Source: Balaenoptera acutorostrata (lineage: Eukaryota > Chordata > Mammalia > Artiodactyla > Balaenopteridae). From it: a stretch of DNA of 64,000 nucleotides. A program made the position numbers and the translations under genes. Positions 32,681 through 44,375 of the stretch are shown one piece after another. How positions within the stretch are numbered: the first letter of the stretch is position 1; every line of letters begins with the position of its first letter. The notes under the pieces are model-generated. The model was not told the origin of the DNA. It made no database searches and was given only the letters and a program-made list of their open reading frames with translations. The stretch lies in NCBI RefSeq assembly GCF_949987535.1, contig NC_080067.1, positions 76,161,985 through 76,225,984 on the forward strand. Direction: 5' to 3'.

Positions 32681-33322
32681 CCTCTGCCTGCCTTTTTATG
32701 ACCAAGGAGTCAACTGGTTTGGGATAATGAGAAGTCACTTGTACCAGCTCTATTCGACTCCTTCAAGTAGCTGGGGAGTAGCAATATTTTACAGAACTCT
32801 CCCAGAAAGACTGCTTTGGTTATGTTCTTGAGAGTTCAGAAGTGGGTTGCAAGGTTTCCACTATTTTGGACTAAAGTAGTGAGTTTTAATTTGGGATGCA
32901 CATTGGGAGCTTAGAAACACTCAGGCCTGTACCCCAACCCAGAGACGGTGATTAATTGGTCTGAGATGTGGCCCAGGCATTGTGTTTTTATCCATGTCCA
33001 TTCTAAGCTAAGGTGTTCCTTGACCCTTTTAGTTTCAGCCTGTCCTGCAGCTGTCCCCTGACAAGGAGTGTTGGTAGAGGGGCTGTATGCTCCAGTGGCC
33101 TTGGCTTGCGGTGTCTCATGCCCTGCTGGGCTCCCTGCTGCAGGGCTGGGACCCTCACGGACAGTTGTCTGGACACTAGAAGGTAACATCTAACTAGCAG
33201 TGATCTGGAAAGTAGGATGAGTGACCAAGGTTAAAGATCGCCTTCAGGGACCCAGGAAATTCCTGTGAAATAGTCATATATGATTTCCCCACTTTCATAT
33301 ACAATACTTACAGAGGTAATGT
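32681..33322. other. unique sequence with a possible hAT trace
   Basis: Bases 32885-33000 (GGGATGCACATTGGGAGC, CCCAGGCATTGTGTTTTTA) faintly resemble hAT-Charlie MITEs. The rest is unrecognised. Confidence 0.4.
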
Positions 33323-33324
33323 AA

Positions 33325-33965
33325 ATATTGTACATGAAATGTGCCCAGGAGAGGGGGCACAGAGATGAAACAGACATACCCCTCCTTTCGTGGAGCTCAT
33401 GGTCTGGAAAGGAAATACACACAGAGATCATTTCAATAGAATGTGACATAGAAAACGGGGTGACAGATGACCTGCCTGCAGAGCCTCAGGGAGGCCGCAC
33501 CTCGGAGAGGACACGTGATTTGGTTTTGAAGGGCGAGCTGGATCCTTCCGGGCCCAGCTGTGGGAAGCACGTTGCGAGTAGAAGGCACGGCAGGAAGAGA
33601 GGCAGGCAGTGAACAGGAAGAGTAAGAAATCCAGTAGGATAGCTAGAGGGGGAACTGGGGAAAGAGGAGGCTAGGGCCAGAAGATTGCTGCTTTGCACCT
33701 TATTCTGGAAGCAACGGAGAACCAGGAAATGATTTCAAGCCTGGGAATGACTCAGTCTGTGTCTTGAGAAGATCACTGGTGCAGTGGCCTGGGGGATGCA
33801 TTGGGATGGCAGTGATTCCAGCGAGGAGAAGAGGCCGGAGGAGAGACCCATTAGAGCTTAGGGCCAGAATGGGCCACAGCTGGAGCCTGGAGAGAAGGGG
33901 CCAGAGAGGGATGCTCTGGCCAAGGCCGCAGGGAGGAGGAAAGGATCCTTCCCAGTGAGTGAGGG
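33325..33965 (-). repeat. L2 LINE 3' part
   Basis: Reverse L2: TCGTGGAGCTCATGGTCTGG, CAGTGAACAGGAAGAG, GCACCTTATTCTGGAAGC, TCTTGAGAAGATCACTGGTG. Frames crossing it are chance. Confidence 0.7.
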
Positions 33966-35922
33966 GCCAGCAACAGCTCCTATAACTGCTATTAGAAAAC
34001 AGACCCTCCCGGGCGGGCTCCATCCTCCAACTCCTGCTCACGGCCCATCTCCAGAGTCATCACAGGAGACGCTCCCCAGAATCCTGGTCCTGCTGCATCT
34101 CCCCTCCAGCCCCTCAATTCCCTAAGGAGGCTAGGCTGCATTTGAATGTCTGGTGCAGGCATGCCCATGTGTGGGGTCTTAAACATTAGGGTCTGCCTAG
34201 TTGACCAAATGCTCTGGGCTCCCCAGGGCTGAGAGCTATTAGGGAAACAAAAGAGAACCCTTTTAATTAGACTGCGTGTCCCTGCAGGGTGGGGAGAGAG
34301 GAACAGAGCCCCAGTGGTTCTGGTGATTATATGCAACAGGGGAAAAGTTTAAAACATCTGGGCGTATTTATACCTCCAAAGCCATGACCAAAACACACGA
34401 GGATTTAAGCGAGCTGAACCTTCCTCACGGCTTTTGTTTAAACTTATTTGCAGACGTCTGGGAGGATCTAGTGATGAGGGGAAGCCTCAGGGTCAGTCCT
34501 CCCTCACTCTCTGGGGATGCTCACCTGCCCTCTAGCAAAGCCAAGGCCTGGGGAGGAGAAGAGGGGAACCTTATTGGTCTGAAAAAGTTGCCTTTATACT
34601 GTTGCTCAGGGCACCTTTTGTTGTATAATCAAATATCCCACTTTGTACGCAGTGGGCACACAAGGGCACCGAAGCTGGGGTAGCAGTAACGGGCAGAGAG
34701 ATCTCCAGAAGGTTTAAGACTTTCAGCTGAGAATTATATAAAGCCCCATACCCAACTTTCTGTAATACATAAATACACATCCTAAAAAAGGAAGGGGAAA
34801 AGAAGGAGCGATGAATTATTAAGAGATTTGTCCTCAAAAGTCACTGGCAAACGCAAACCAAAGGTTGACTTCCCTTCATCCCAGAAGTGTCTGTTTTGCA
34901 GAATCTGGCAAAATTCACTGAGATCCTTCAGAGTGATTGATTTTTTAGTGCAAATAACAAAGAAGAATGCCCTTTTGTAAAAGTTGCTCCCAGTATAAGA
35001 CCTAGATCTCGCACTAAAGCTAATAGAAAAAATAAGGAAATGAAGACGGCCAGTTCCTTCTCCCTTGACGAAATGCCCAGGGCTCATCTAGAATAGTGAG
35101 CTCTAAGCAAGGCCCGTCACCCTGAGAGTCACAGAGGATAGAAAGCTACTCTCCTGGCTGATGCTGCTTTTTTTGTTGCCTAAGAAAGACTGCTTTGCAA
35201 AAGCGTTTTGAACAAATTGTACCATTTGAAAGAAGGCAGGGATAGAACAGAAGACGTCAAGCTTTAATTTCCCTGCTAATTAATGGTTGATCATCTATCC
35301 TTTTATGATTCTTGACCCCAGAAGGAAAATTTATTAGTACTTTTAGATTTTGCACAGTTGTGCTAAATGAGGTGTGTAATGCACTAATTTAGTGCCTTGT
35401 TAACATAAGTGGGGCTGCCCCAGCCCTTCTGCTCCCCACGGAAGGCTTTCTCCAGAGCCATGGGGGAATTTTCCTGGGACATGCACGGCTTCTCTGGGCT
35501 CAGATGCCTGAGACGTCATAGCCAAGTTGGGGGCTCGCCCCACCCACCCGGGGGTTTCAGACATGGGCTTGGTCCTTCATTTTAATGAGACTAAACCCTC
35601 AAGTCTACAAGTCGCTTCACAACAGTGTCCCCCCCAGAAACCAATTTTACAGCCTGTGCAGCTATTTCTCACCATCTCAGTACCACCCCTCCAAGGGAAA
35701 ACCAAATCTTAGCCCTGGGAGAGGATTTCTGTTTGTTGAGATGATGGACAGTTGGTGACGTTTATATTTAATACAGGCATTTAGGCTAGACGTTTCTCTG
35801 GCATACATGCTCGCTCAGTAAATGTCCGGGCTTGTTGCATATACGTCTGAAACCCTGAGACGCCTGGGCCAAGCTGATGGATTTCAGGGTCCAGGTTGTA
35901 AGGCTGTATTGCGACTCTGCTG
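33966..35922. promoter_or_regulatory. about 1.9 kb repeat-free, possible conserved non-coding DNA
   Basis: No interspersed repeat recognised. 34340-34460 contains TTTGTTTAAACTTATTTGCA and 35260-35400 contains CTGCTAATTAATGGTTGATC and TGCACTAATTTAGTGCC (a short palindrome). Dense TAAT cores in otherwise clean sequence are typical of conserved regulatory DNA, but conservation is inferred. Confidence 0.3.
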
Positions 35923-35924
35923 CC

Positions 35925-36045
35925 AGCTCCCTTGGGGAATTGCAGAAAGGTACTTGCCCTTTGTGGACCTCTGCTTTCCCATCTGTTAAACGATCTGTAA
36001 ATCTTCATCCCTAAGGTCCCTTCCGGTTTTGACATCCCATCATTC
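35925..36045 (+). repeat. MIR relic
   Basis: CTGCTTTCCCATCTGTTAAA and CCTAAGGTCCCTTCCGGTTT match the MIR 3' half. Confidence 0.75.
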
Positions 36046-36119
36046 ATCAAGTTGGGAATGCCAGAGGCAGGCTGGGTGACTTAGCCCCTGTAAGGGGGTC
36101 AGTTCAGAAGAAGAGTTTT

Positions 36120-36590
36120 GAAATATCAGAAATCTTCAGAAAGTCCATATCCTTTGGCCCACCAGTTCTATTTTAAGGAACATAACCCAAGAAGAAAATT
36201 AGACAAATGCATGAAAAAAAGGGTATTTATGAGACCATCAGGGATTGGTTAAATAAAATATAGTATATCTATATGATGGGATACTATGAAACCATTAAAA
36301 ATAACACCACAGAATATTGTAGGCATGGAAAAATGCTCACAGTATTCTGTTATGCAAAAATCCAGGGTTTCTAAACAGGACTTCTCACATGATACTAGTT
36401 TTGCAAAAATATGTCCATAAATGTGTCTAGACAAAGATCTGGAAGGATCTACACCAGTATGGTCATAGAAATCCTTGGGGGGTAGGATTCTAGGGGATTT
36501 TTTTTTCCTTCTTTATACTTTCCTATATTTTCAATATTTACTCACAATGAACGTACATCACTCTTAGAATTTAAAAACATTACAGAAATT
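36120..36590 (+). repeat. old L1M 3' region
   Basis: GGGATTGGTTAAATAAAATA, ATGGGATACTATGAAACC, TTATACTTTCCTATATTTTC are typical. Same family as 15215-15510. Confidence 0.65.
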
Positions 36591-36776
36591 ATTTAAGGGA
36601 AATAAAATCTTGGCTCTGAATGTATGTATTTTTTCCCCATCTCAGCTTTCACACATATACAATGGCAACTATCAAACATCTCAAAAGATCAGGAAATAAA
36701 TGATTTATTGGCTGGAGGTTCTTCGTGAAAACTTTGGATGACCGAAACTGTTTGATATCAACACAAATCTGGCATC

Positions 36777-36893
36777 TTTTTTTTTTTGGCCCCGCTGAAT
36801 GACATGCTGGATCTTAGTTCCCTGACCAGGGATCGAACCCGAGTCCTCTGCAGTGGAAGTGCGGAGTCTGAACCACTGGACCGCCAGGGATGT
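36777..36893 (-). mobile_element. short CHR/Bov-tA-type tRNA SINE
   Basis: T12 at the left, then GGCCCCGCTGAATGACATGC, CAGGGATCGAACCCGAG and ACTGGACCGCCAGGGATGTC. No clear target duplication, so it is older or one flank is altered. Confidence 0.88.
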
Positions 36894-37014
36894 CCCTATG
36901 CAACTTCATTTTAAAACTGTAGAGACAAAATGTGTGAAGATTTTTGAATGCAGAGCCACTTTCCTGGTTCGTGTCCTTACGATTCCTGAGTGTCAGTCTT
37001 GTAAAGGCATTAAA

Positions 37015-37110
37015 GATGATCCAGGCCAGCCGCCACGTTATACAGACGGGGAGGGAACTCGCCTCAGGTTTGAGAGCTGGTTACAGCAAAGCCAGGGCTA
37101 GTACCTGTCT
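37015..37110 (+). repeat. MIR fragment
   Basis: TTATACAGACGGGGAGGGAAC and GTTACAGCAAAGCCAGGGC match the MIR 3' half. Confidence 0.6.
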
Positions 37111-37504
37111 CCCAACGCCCATCTCTAGACCAATGTTGTAAAAACACCTTTTCTCTCCAGGCACCTATGGAGGATGCAGCAGGTTGAGACTTCCTTCTGG
37201 AGTTCTCCAGCTATGAATTCTGAGAGCTCAGGTTACTTCCTTCTCAGTGGAGGTCCTCAGCTCTGGAATGAGGCTCCCTGCAGATCCTGAGTCTGGACCA
37301 GGCATGCCAGGAGCTGGGGCCTTCACAGCACAGCGGCTGCCTGCACACTGGGGCTTTGGGACATGTTCTCCTCTGAGAAGGATGATGATGGTGAGAAGTT
37401 TTTCTCCAAAGTAAGTTGCTCTTTTGGGTTAATGTGTCCTTTTGGGAGGGAAGGAGAGGTTGTTAACGTCAAAATATTGGATCATCTGAATACAATGTAC
37501 AAGT
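37111..37504. other. unique sequence
   Basis: No repeat or gene recognised. Confidence 0.4.
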
Positions 37505-38110
37505 TCCCCGGAGAACATCCTCACTGCTGGGAACAGCGCTGGGTCATTGGGCGGAGGGAGGAAGGGAGGAGGGGGATGCAAAAGAACAAGACTCTGCCCC
37601 TGCCCTCAAGAAGTTCATAATCTAAGAGAGGGAGTAATCATGTGGGTGGGGGGCTGCAGAATAAAAGAGCCTACAAGAACCTGAAGGCGTACAGACCCAA
37701 TACATTCTGGGAGACCCAAAAGACATTCTGTTTACTTTGGAGGGAGGAGATCCCTGAAGGCTTCCGGGAGAAAGTGACCTTTAATAGGCTTTCGAAAAAC
37801 AGAAAAGATTTCAACATTTGGAGGTAGAGGAAAGGGCATGAGTTTGAAGGAAGCAGGAGGTGACAGTAGTTGCAGGACAGCACTGTGGGAGAGGGACTGG
37901 AAACAGGGAAGGGGCCGACATGGCTGGAACTCGTCGCATGTGTGGAAACACGGCAAGGGAACCACGTGTTGCTGGGAAGTGGGGGTCATGTCTTCAGGGG
38001 CTTGAAGAACCTGTAAAGGTGTTTGGACTTATCCTATAGGCAGAAAGGAGGCATTGCCTGCAGGATTTTGAGCTGAGTTGTGTTTTTGGAAGATTTTGCT
38101 CATGGTGGAG
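37505..38110 (-). repeat. L2 LINE 3' part
   Basis: Reverse L2: CCTGCCCTCAAGAAGTTCAT, CTTCCGGGAGAAAGTGACCT, GGAAAGGGCATGAGTTTG, TCTTCAGGGGCTTGAAGAAC. Confidence 0.65.
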
Positions 38111-39200
38111 GGGAAGAAATTTAAGTCAGAGGCAGTGGTTTTGGAGAGAACACAGGAAGATCCCATTCCCGCCCACCACCACCACCCCCCTTCTTCCAGG
38201 TGAGAACCTTCTGATCTGGTTGTTTCCGCAGCATCAGTTGGGAGCCAGGAAAAGTAAGGAGTGTCCTTGGTAGCCCCTCAGTGGGTGATGGAAGGTTGGT
38301 GTCCTTCCCACCACCATCCAGGAGAAATTCTGCTCCCACTTGAGAGCTGTGACCCCAATCTGGTTCTGAGCCTGAAACTAGAAAGCCACCTTTTCCAACG
38401 AAGAGATGCCGCAGGAAATAATAATTCTCTCAAGATTTATGGGCCAGGAAATTCCTTCAGGAATATAGAGAAGAGGTGAAGCAGAGGTGGGCAAGGCAGG
38501 GAGCAGCTGCCTGGAATCCTCCTGGCACACATACCGGGCTGGGTTGGGGTGGAGATGTGTCCAGAACTGATGGTTGAGAAAGACTTTAAAGGTAATCTAA
38601 TGGGATGTCTTGTGCACTTCTGCCGTTGAATTCATGGTTCTTACTCTGCAAAATGGTGAGGATGAACTAAATGACCTGTAGGGTCTTTATCGCAGGGTCA
38701 TTTGATGTTTGTAGTGAAGACCGGTGTTCTTGCTCTGGACCCTGATCACACTGTCTCACTCTCCCCAAATGAAAATGCAATCAACAGAATCTCACACATC
38801 ACCCACGTTTGGGCTGAGGATTCATGAGAGGACATCTGGAAACTTCCCTTGAAGGGATACATCTGGGCCTGATTACCTTCTTATTTACTGTCTTTTTACT
38901 CTGGAGACAGACTCGAAGACTCGCCCCAGGGAACAATAACAGAAGCATGCACACCATCCCAACACACCTTCCAAATTACCCCCAGCCCGGCTGCAGGCAG
39001 AGACCGTGGAGGAATCCACACACGCACGAACTCAGCACACACGCGCCCACGCACGCATGCGCCTCTTCTCCCCCTTTTTCTGCCTGGTGTCGGTGAGACA
39101 GTGAATTGCCTTCACTGTCAGGGATGCGAGACCAGGCTTGTCCCTGTCACTGGTAAAGTGCTGCCCTCCCCCGCCTCCCACTCCAGGCTGCCTACTGGTT
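38111..39200. other. unique sequence with a weak MIR trace
   Basis: Bases 38640-38700 resemble a MIR 3' end (CTGCAAAATGGTGAGGATG). 39010-39065 is an alternating purine-pyrimidine stretch rich in CAC/GCG. No gene. Confidence 0.4.
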
Positions 39201-39204
39201 TCCG

Positions 39205-39218
39205 CCAGCAGATGGCGC
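39205..39218 (+). promoter_or_regulatory. candidate CTCF site
   Basis: CCAGCAGATGGCGC fits all 14 positions of the CTCF core CCASYAGRKGGCRS. It lies in unique, GC-rich DNA. Occupancy is not known from sequence. Confidence 0.5.
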
Positions 39219-40018
39219 CCAGAGCTCTCAGACCACCGGGCCACATCCTCGGGACTGAACTCCTGGCCTCCCACACCCCCAGCCTTGGAATGGGATAATT
39301 TGGGAGTCATCTGTGGGAGGGCTGCCAAGGACTTAAATTTACTCTTTAGAACTTGGATAAGTTTCCCCAGGGGCACTGGAGGGGAGAGAGGAAAAGGGGA
39401 GGGGGTCAGCGTCTCCCAGGGTTGGGGGGCGGATCTGGTCCAGCTCTGGCAGCCAGACGGGTTCTTCCTGCAAGGCCCCGCCCAAAGGGGTATCTGAAGC
39501 CAGGGCGGGCCACACCCTGCAAGGGAAATACTTTCACTGGTGTGAAAACCCAAGAGAAAATGATTCGCAGACCAGAAATGAAGCCAACAGGAGCCTCGAA
39601 ATCATGGGCATTCCTCCCACTCCCAATCTCTGACTCATTCCTGAACCCCGGGTTTCAACCTCACCTATTGCGTGAAGCTGTCGCTGACCTGTGCACCTGG
39701 TGTCAGAATTAATCACCCACTGCCTCCTTGGGTCTCTGGTGCTGCATGCCTGCGCGTGGATCACAGCTCTCCCAGGGTGAGAGGTACTTGCATAAGTATG
39801 TGTCACCCCCATTTGACTGTGGTTATCCCAGGCCAGGGGCCAGACCCCACTTATCCCAGAATCCCCATGAGCTCAGAACGGCGCCTGCTCAGAAGTCCTG
39901 GAGAGTCAGGGCACAGCGAAGAAAATTCTTTCTAGAGCCTGGAGAAAATTCTACCAGTGAGGTCAAAGGAGAAAATCCCTCTTAGGCAGGGTCACAGGAC
40001 TCCTGAGGCAGGTGAGAC
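39219..40018. other. unique sequence
   Basis: No repeat recognised. A 173-codon minus frame over 39032-39553 and 119-codon plus frames are overlapping GC-driven frames without domains. Confidence 0.4.
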
Positions 40019-40046
40019 ACAGACAGACACACACACACACACACAC
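40019..40046. repeat. (CA)n microsatellite
   Basis: An ACAGACAG start leads into about ten CA units. Confidence 0.95.
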
Positions 40047-40439
40047 CTCCTGGAGTAGCAGAGGAGGGAATGCAAAAAATGTTTTGGTGCCAGCCACAGA
40101 GAGGTCTGGAAATGCCTTCTTAATTGAGCCTTTCTGGGAGCAGGCTGGCTGGAGGAGGGTCAGGAACGGAGAGGAGCTGGAGAGGAAGGGCCTAGGGGCT
40201 CTGACCCTGCCTCCTTTTGGAAGCTTACAGACAGCAAAGGCAGGGCCTCTGGTTTCTTCCTAGGAAGTACCATGTGGCAATGTTGCCCGTCGAGAAGGAT
40301 TTGCTCTCTCCTTGAACAGTTCTGTCTGTAGGAAAGTCTTTCCTAATAGAAGCCCGAGTCCATTTTCTTGCAGCTTTCACCCACTGGAGCCAGCCAGGAC
40401 CGATCTACTTGCTTGGATAGGAAACTTATGTAGTAGAGA

Positions 40440-41010
40440 CGGGGTGCAGGATCCTCTGCAGAGTCCCTACTAAGTGCCAGACATCCTGCATACATTATGT
40501 CCTGATAAGAAAACCCTGGGGGTGGGGGGGTTGGAGGGCTTCCCTGGTGGCGCAGTGGTTAAGAATCCACCTGCCAATGCAGGAGACACGGGTTGGAGCC
40601 CTGGTCCGGGAAGATCCCACATGCCGCAGAGCAACTAAGCCCGTGCACCACAACTACTGAGCCTGCGCTCTAGAGCCCACGAGTCACAACTACTGAGCCT
40701 GCGTGCCACAACTTCTGAAGCCCGTGCACCTAGAGCCCCTGCTCCACAATGAGAAGCCACTGCAATGAGAAGCCCTCGCACCGCAATGAAGTGTAGCCCC
40801 CGCTCGCCGCAGCTTGAGAAAAAGCCTGAGCACAGCAGTGAAGACCCAACGTAGCCAAAAATAAATAAATAAATTTAAAAAAAAAAGAAAAAGAAAACCC
40901 CGGGGGGATTGCTGCTATAGGTGTTATTGTCCCCTTGTGGATGTGGACGAGGAAGGCAGCTCCGAGAGGTGTGTAGCCTGCCCAGGACACACATTTTGCA
41001 CGGGCTTTCA
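40440..41010 (+). repeat. MIR relic split by a SINE
   Basis: MIR wording at 40460-40510 (CCTACTAAGTGCCAGACATC) and 40906-41010 (GTTATTGTCCCCTTGTGG, GAGGAAGGCAGCTCCGAG) flanks the SINE at 40522-40890. Confidence 0.6.
40522..40890 (+). mobile_element. CHR-type SINE, long form with internal duplication
   Basis: Head GGGCTTCCCTGGTGGCGCAG, A-box TGGCGCAGTGG, then ATCCACCTGCCAATGCAGG and an (AAAT)n/A tail. Target duplication AAGAAAACCCTGGGG at 40507-40521 and AAGAAAACCCCGGGG at 40891-40905 (one mismatch). The body repeats CACAACTACTGAGCCTGCG at 40649-40667 and 40685-40703, so it has an extra 36-bp unit compared with the copy at 59098. Confidence 0.92.
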
Positions 41011-41462
41011 TCTCGCCTGTCTTCCGGCTTCCCTTCACACAGCTGGAGACGGGGCGCTGGCTCCACAAAGCCTCTCGTTGCCAGGCTACATGATGATGTC
41101 TCCAACGCTCCCTCCTGGTGCATGCATCCCAGTGCATCCTGGCCGGCTTCTGGGATGCCCTCTGCTTGGTCTGCATCCCTCTACAGCCAGGTTCCCAGAC
41201 AAGGACATAAGGAGTCTTGTCACTTTGCTTGAAAAGCATTACAAGCCAGTTGGCAACTGATGTCCTTCTTTTTTTGCTTGAAGAAATAACATGAGCCTTG
41301 ACTCCTGGACACACACTGGCCTGGGCCCACGGGAGGGCGCTGAGTAACACGAGGTGCCCAGTGTGAGGTCCATGGGCATTACGACCATCAGCCAGGCTGG
41401 CTGAGACAGTGCCTGCTCCCTTCCTCCCAGGCCTCTGAGCCACTGACCCTGCCACTTGGAAT
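41011..41462. other. unique sequence
   Basis: No repeat or gene recognised. A 103-107-codon plus frame pair at 40921-41260 overlaps the MIR and has no domain. Confidence 0.4.
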
Positions 41463-41464
41463 AT

Positions 41465-41790
41465 AGATAACATTAGGTTTTTAATTAAATGTGATTTATT
41501 CTTTGGTAAATAGGTAATACATTCTCACGGTTTAAAATTCAAAAGGTACAAAAGGTAGAAAGTGGAAACTCTCCCTCTTATCCCTTATTCCCACCACCCG
41601 TTACCCCTCTTCTAGTAACCGATGTTACCAGGTATATCCATTATGCTTATAATACAAGTAAATATGTAAATTGTCCATATTCATTTTTATGTAAATCCAT
41701 ATTCGTTTTTCCTTTTTTAAAAAATGCAAATGTCAAGATACTATATCCTCTCTTCCACACCTTGTCTTTTTCCTGAACGTTTATATCTTC
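41465..41790 (-). repeat. probable old L1 3' region
   Basis: GTAAATAGGTAATACATTCT, GGTTTAAAATTCAAAAGGTA, CCGATGTTACCAGGTATATC fit the reversed 3' region of old L1 subfamilies. Confidence 0.5.
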
Positions 41791-42299
41791 CAGTTTATGG
41801 ACTGGGGTTTAAATTCACCCTTTTCTGCTCCATGACACCAGCAGTCAATCCTGGAACCCATGTCCTGTGTGCCCAAAACGCCATGCAGATGAAACATTCA
41901 GTCAGTGCTTATTAAACAAATAATCACCATGTAGATGTTGAGAGATTACTACTACAAATACATTCTTGTTTACAGTTCCTATGACATTTTCCAGGAATTC
42001 AAGAGACTTTGCACTGATCTTTGGGGGATGTGACCCCTACTTTATAAGAAAAATCATCTAGGGATTGAAATGATTTATTCAAACCAAGTTGCTGCTCCAT
42101 TTCAGCTACTCTGATTTTGTGCTTTGGAGGCATTACAGTTGAGCTCCGGAGAAATGAGAGATTTGGCTGAGTTTTCTCAATAATAATTTCAATGTACATA
42201 GACAGGCAAGGATGGTGTCAGGCTGTCAGTATGATACAGTCATGGGACTCTACTTCCTGCTTCTACCTTGAGCTGAAGACAGAGCATGCACCTAACCAT
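41791..42299. other. unique sequence
   Basis: No repeat or gene recognised; a 66-codon minus frame at 41999-42199 has no known match. Confidence 0.4.
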
Positions 42300-42415
42300 T
42301 TCTTTTAACCTTTCTTCTAGCTTCCCTGGCTGTAAAGCAGTGATAATTCAACCTACTGTGAGGATTTTAAGTGCTCCAAAGTATTAAGTACCTAGCATTA
42401 AACAGCACAAAAAAT
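42300..42415 (+). repeat. MIR fragment
   Basis: GGCTGTAAAGCAGTGATAAT, CCTACTGTGAGGATTTTAAG match the MIR 3' half. Confidence 0.6.
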
Positions 42416-43955
42416 ATATTAAAAAAAAATACCAACTAGCAAAGTGCTAAAAATGACACTCTGTCTTTTCTTAAGTATATTCTAAGAAATGGAAAAGCTG
42501 GCCTCTGGGGGGCTGTATGCAGAGCCCAGGAGTCTAGGAACCTTTCCATGATATATGTGCAATAACTTTGTTAGACTTGAGAAAAGATCTAAAACAGACA
42601 TAGTTTTAGAGCATTCATGATAAATGGTTCTTCACAAATTGAAGCTGATTATTTCTCTCCCTCGCCTTCCCAGAGAGGTGGTCCTGGCCTTTAAACATGG
42701 TCATTCCTGGAAATGCCATCTTAAAGGCAAATCCTACTTTAATTGTATGGGTAAAGCCCTCTCTCTCTTCATGAGAGAACCGAACGGATGAAGCTGGCAG
42801 GAAGAGGGAAGAGGCATTTTTAGGGCATGTCTAACAAGAGTTGGGACAACTGAAGCCTGCTTCAGATGATGCTCTATGAAGAGAATGCAGTTGATTGTCA
42901 CAAACAGTTGGTGCAGTTATTGAATTACGTAGATGGCTGTTGAAATAAAAAAGAAGTACCGATTGAGACCATAGTAAAGAGCTGGAGCACCCCCCCCCCA
43001 GGAGATTTGGAAAGTCGTTCCCCAAAGAAGCTTACTCCTCCGTTTGCTCCTTCCTTCACCTACCTATACATCTTGGTCCAGTGTGTAAGTGACCACCTTT
43101 CCGTGCCTCAGTTTCCTTCCCTGGAAAGCAGCCTTGCAGTGGTCCAAGGAGGAGGGAAAGGCCTGTGGGTCTCCTGAGGGGGAGGAAATCACATCCACCA
43201 CATGATGCAGAGCTTGGAGATCAACTGCAGGCTGAGCCCCCTCTCCAAGCCTAAAGGACCAGGAGCATCGGACACCAGAAAGCTAGAAGGCAGCTAATTA
43301 AGAAGTTAGCTGCAGGGCCAAGTCAGTCTCTGTTGGCTATACATTCTCTGTCTACCATTTTCAGTACCGACTTTAAACACGTAAGGGTTTGCTTTTTGAG
43401 TTGATGCGTGGCTTTGGCGCCCAGCAGAAAAAATCTGGGGAGAACTCAGTGAACTCTTTCCCTGGAATAGAAGGCGCATCCAAATGCGGGCTGGACATCT
43501 CCCCTCCTCCCCCAGTCCCCCGGTCGGGGTAGAGGACAGGGACAAATCGCCACTATCTCCTGCTGGGAAGCAGTAGACCTGGCAGCATGCACCTCGGGGG
43601 TGTGTCTGAAGTTGGGCTCAGGTCCTCCTGGGTGAGCTGGCGCAGTTCTCCCTAGGGAAAGTACCAGAGAGGCCTGGCTCAGAGGAAGCTGTCTGGCATC
43701 ACCTTCGGGAGAGAGTGATCGGGCAGATACCGTCTCTTCACCAGCTTGGCAGGACTCTGGTCCTGTGTGGGGAGGCGGAGCGTTTTCTTGCATCAGGCGA
43801 GCACACGCAGGACTCCTGTCCTTTCTGCAGGCAGAGGGAAACCAGTGCCCGCAAGACAACAGCAAAGCTGCGCAGCCGCTCATGGCTTCTCTCAACGCGC
43901 ACGGGCTGTACAGCGTCAAGCCCTTGTCTACCCAATGCCCATTCTCCCTTCTCCC
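42416..43955. other. unique sequence with a weak MIR trace
   Basis: 43065-43145 has a faint MIR core (CGTGCCTCAGTTTCCTTCCC). 43446-44048 carries a 200-codon minus frame and opposing plus frames; composition explains them and no domain is seen. A C10 run is at about 42990. Confidence 0.4.
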
Positions 43956-43959
43956 TTGG

Positions 43960-44375
43960 TAACAGACCCCAGTTTTATGCAAAGTGTCCATGAGACTACA
44001 TTCCCAGCCATCCCCGCAGCTGGAGTGGCCCATGAGAGGCAAGCGCAAGCCATTAGGTGGGTCTTCAAGGGGGCTGCCCTAGTGGGAAGGGACCCTGGGG
44101 ACCCTTGCCCTCCCCCTTCTTTCTCTCTGGGTGCAGAGGTGATGGCTAGAACTTAAGTGGTCATCTTGGTCCACGAGGCCCATGAGGGAGTCATGCTCTA
44201 GGAATGGCTACAGAAAAATCTAGAAGGAGCTCTAGTTCCTGATGATTCTGTGGACGGCAGCTATCTGCCGATGCCTTTTTGATGAGCAAATAAACTCCCA
44301 ATTTGACAAAGTCAAATTTGTGATCTGAGCTCTGTTACTAACCATGCAAAATCCCTACTGGATACAGGCTGACTC
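43960..44375 (+). mobile_element. ancient LTR-like element, family uncertain
   Basis: Wording such as ACTACATTCCCAGCCATCCC, GGTCATCTTGGTCCACGAGG, TAGTTCCTGATGATTCTGTG, GCAAATAAACTCCCAATTTG (poly-A signal AATAAA) and CTCTGTTACTAACCATGCAA follows the plan of MaLR-type or related LTRs with a late poly-A signal. No duplication or internal region was found. Confidence 0.45.

Noticed and set aside
39032..39553. 173-codon minus frame with overlapping 119-codon plus frames
   Set aside because: Opposing overlapping frames in GC-rich DNA without domain, splice or start support.
40730..41473. 247-codon open frame on the minus strand
   Set aside because: Its C-terminal part is a translated CHR SINE in reverse and the rest crosses a MIR; a repeat artefact.
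43450..43960. Possible CpG island or promoter
   Set aside because: GC content is raised but CpG is not dense by eye and no transcript start or exon can be supported.
43446..44048. 200-codon open frame on the minus strand
   Set aside because: It overlaps long frames on the + strand, has no recognisable domain, and follows from GC-rich composition. Part of it lies in the LTR-like element.
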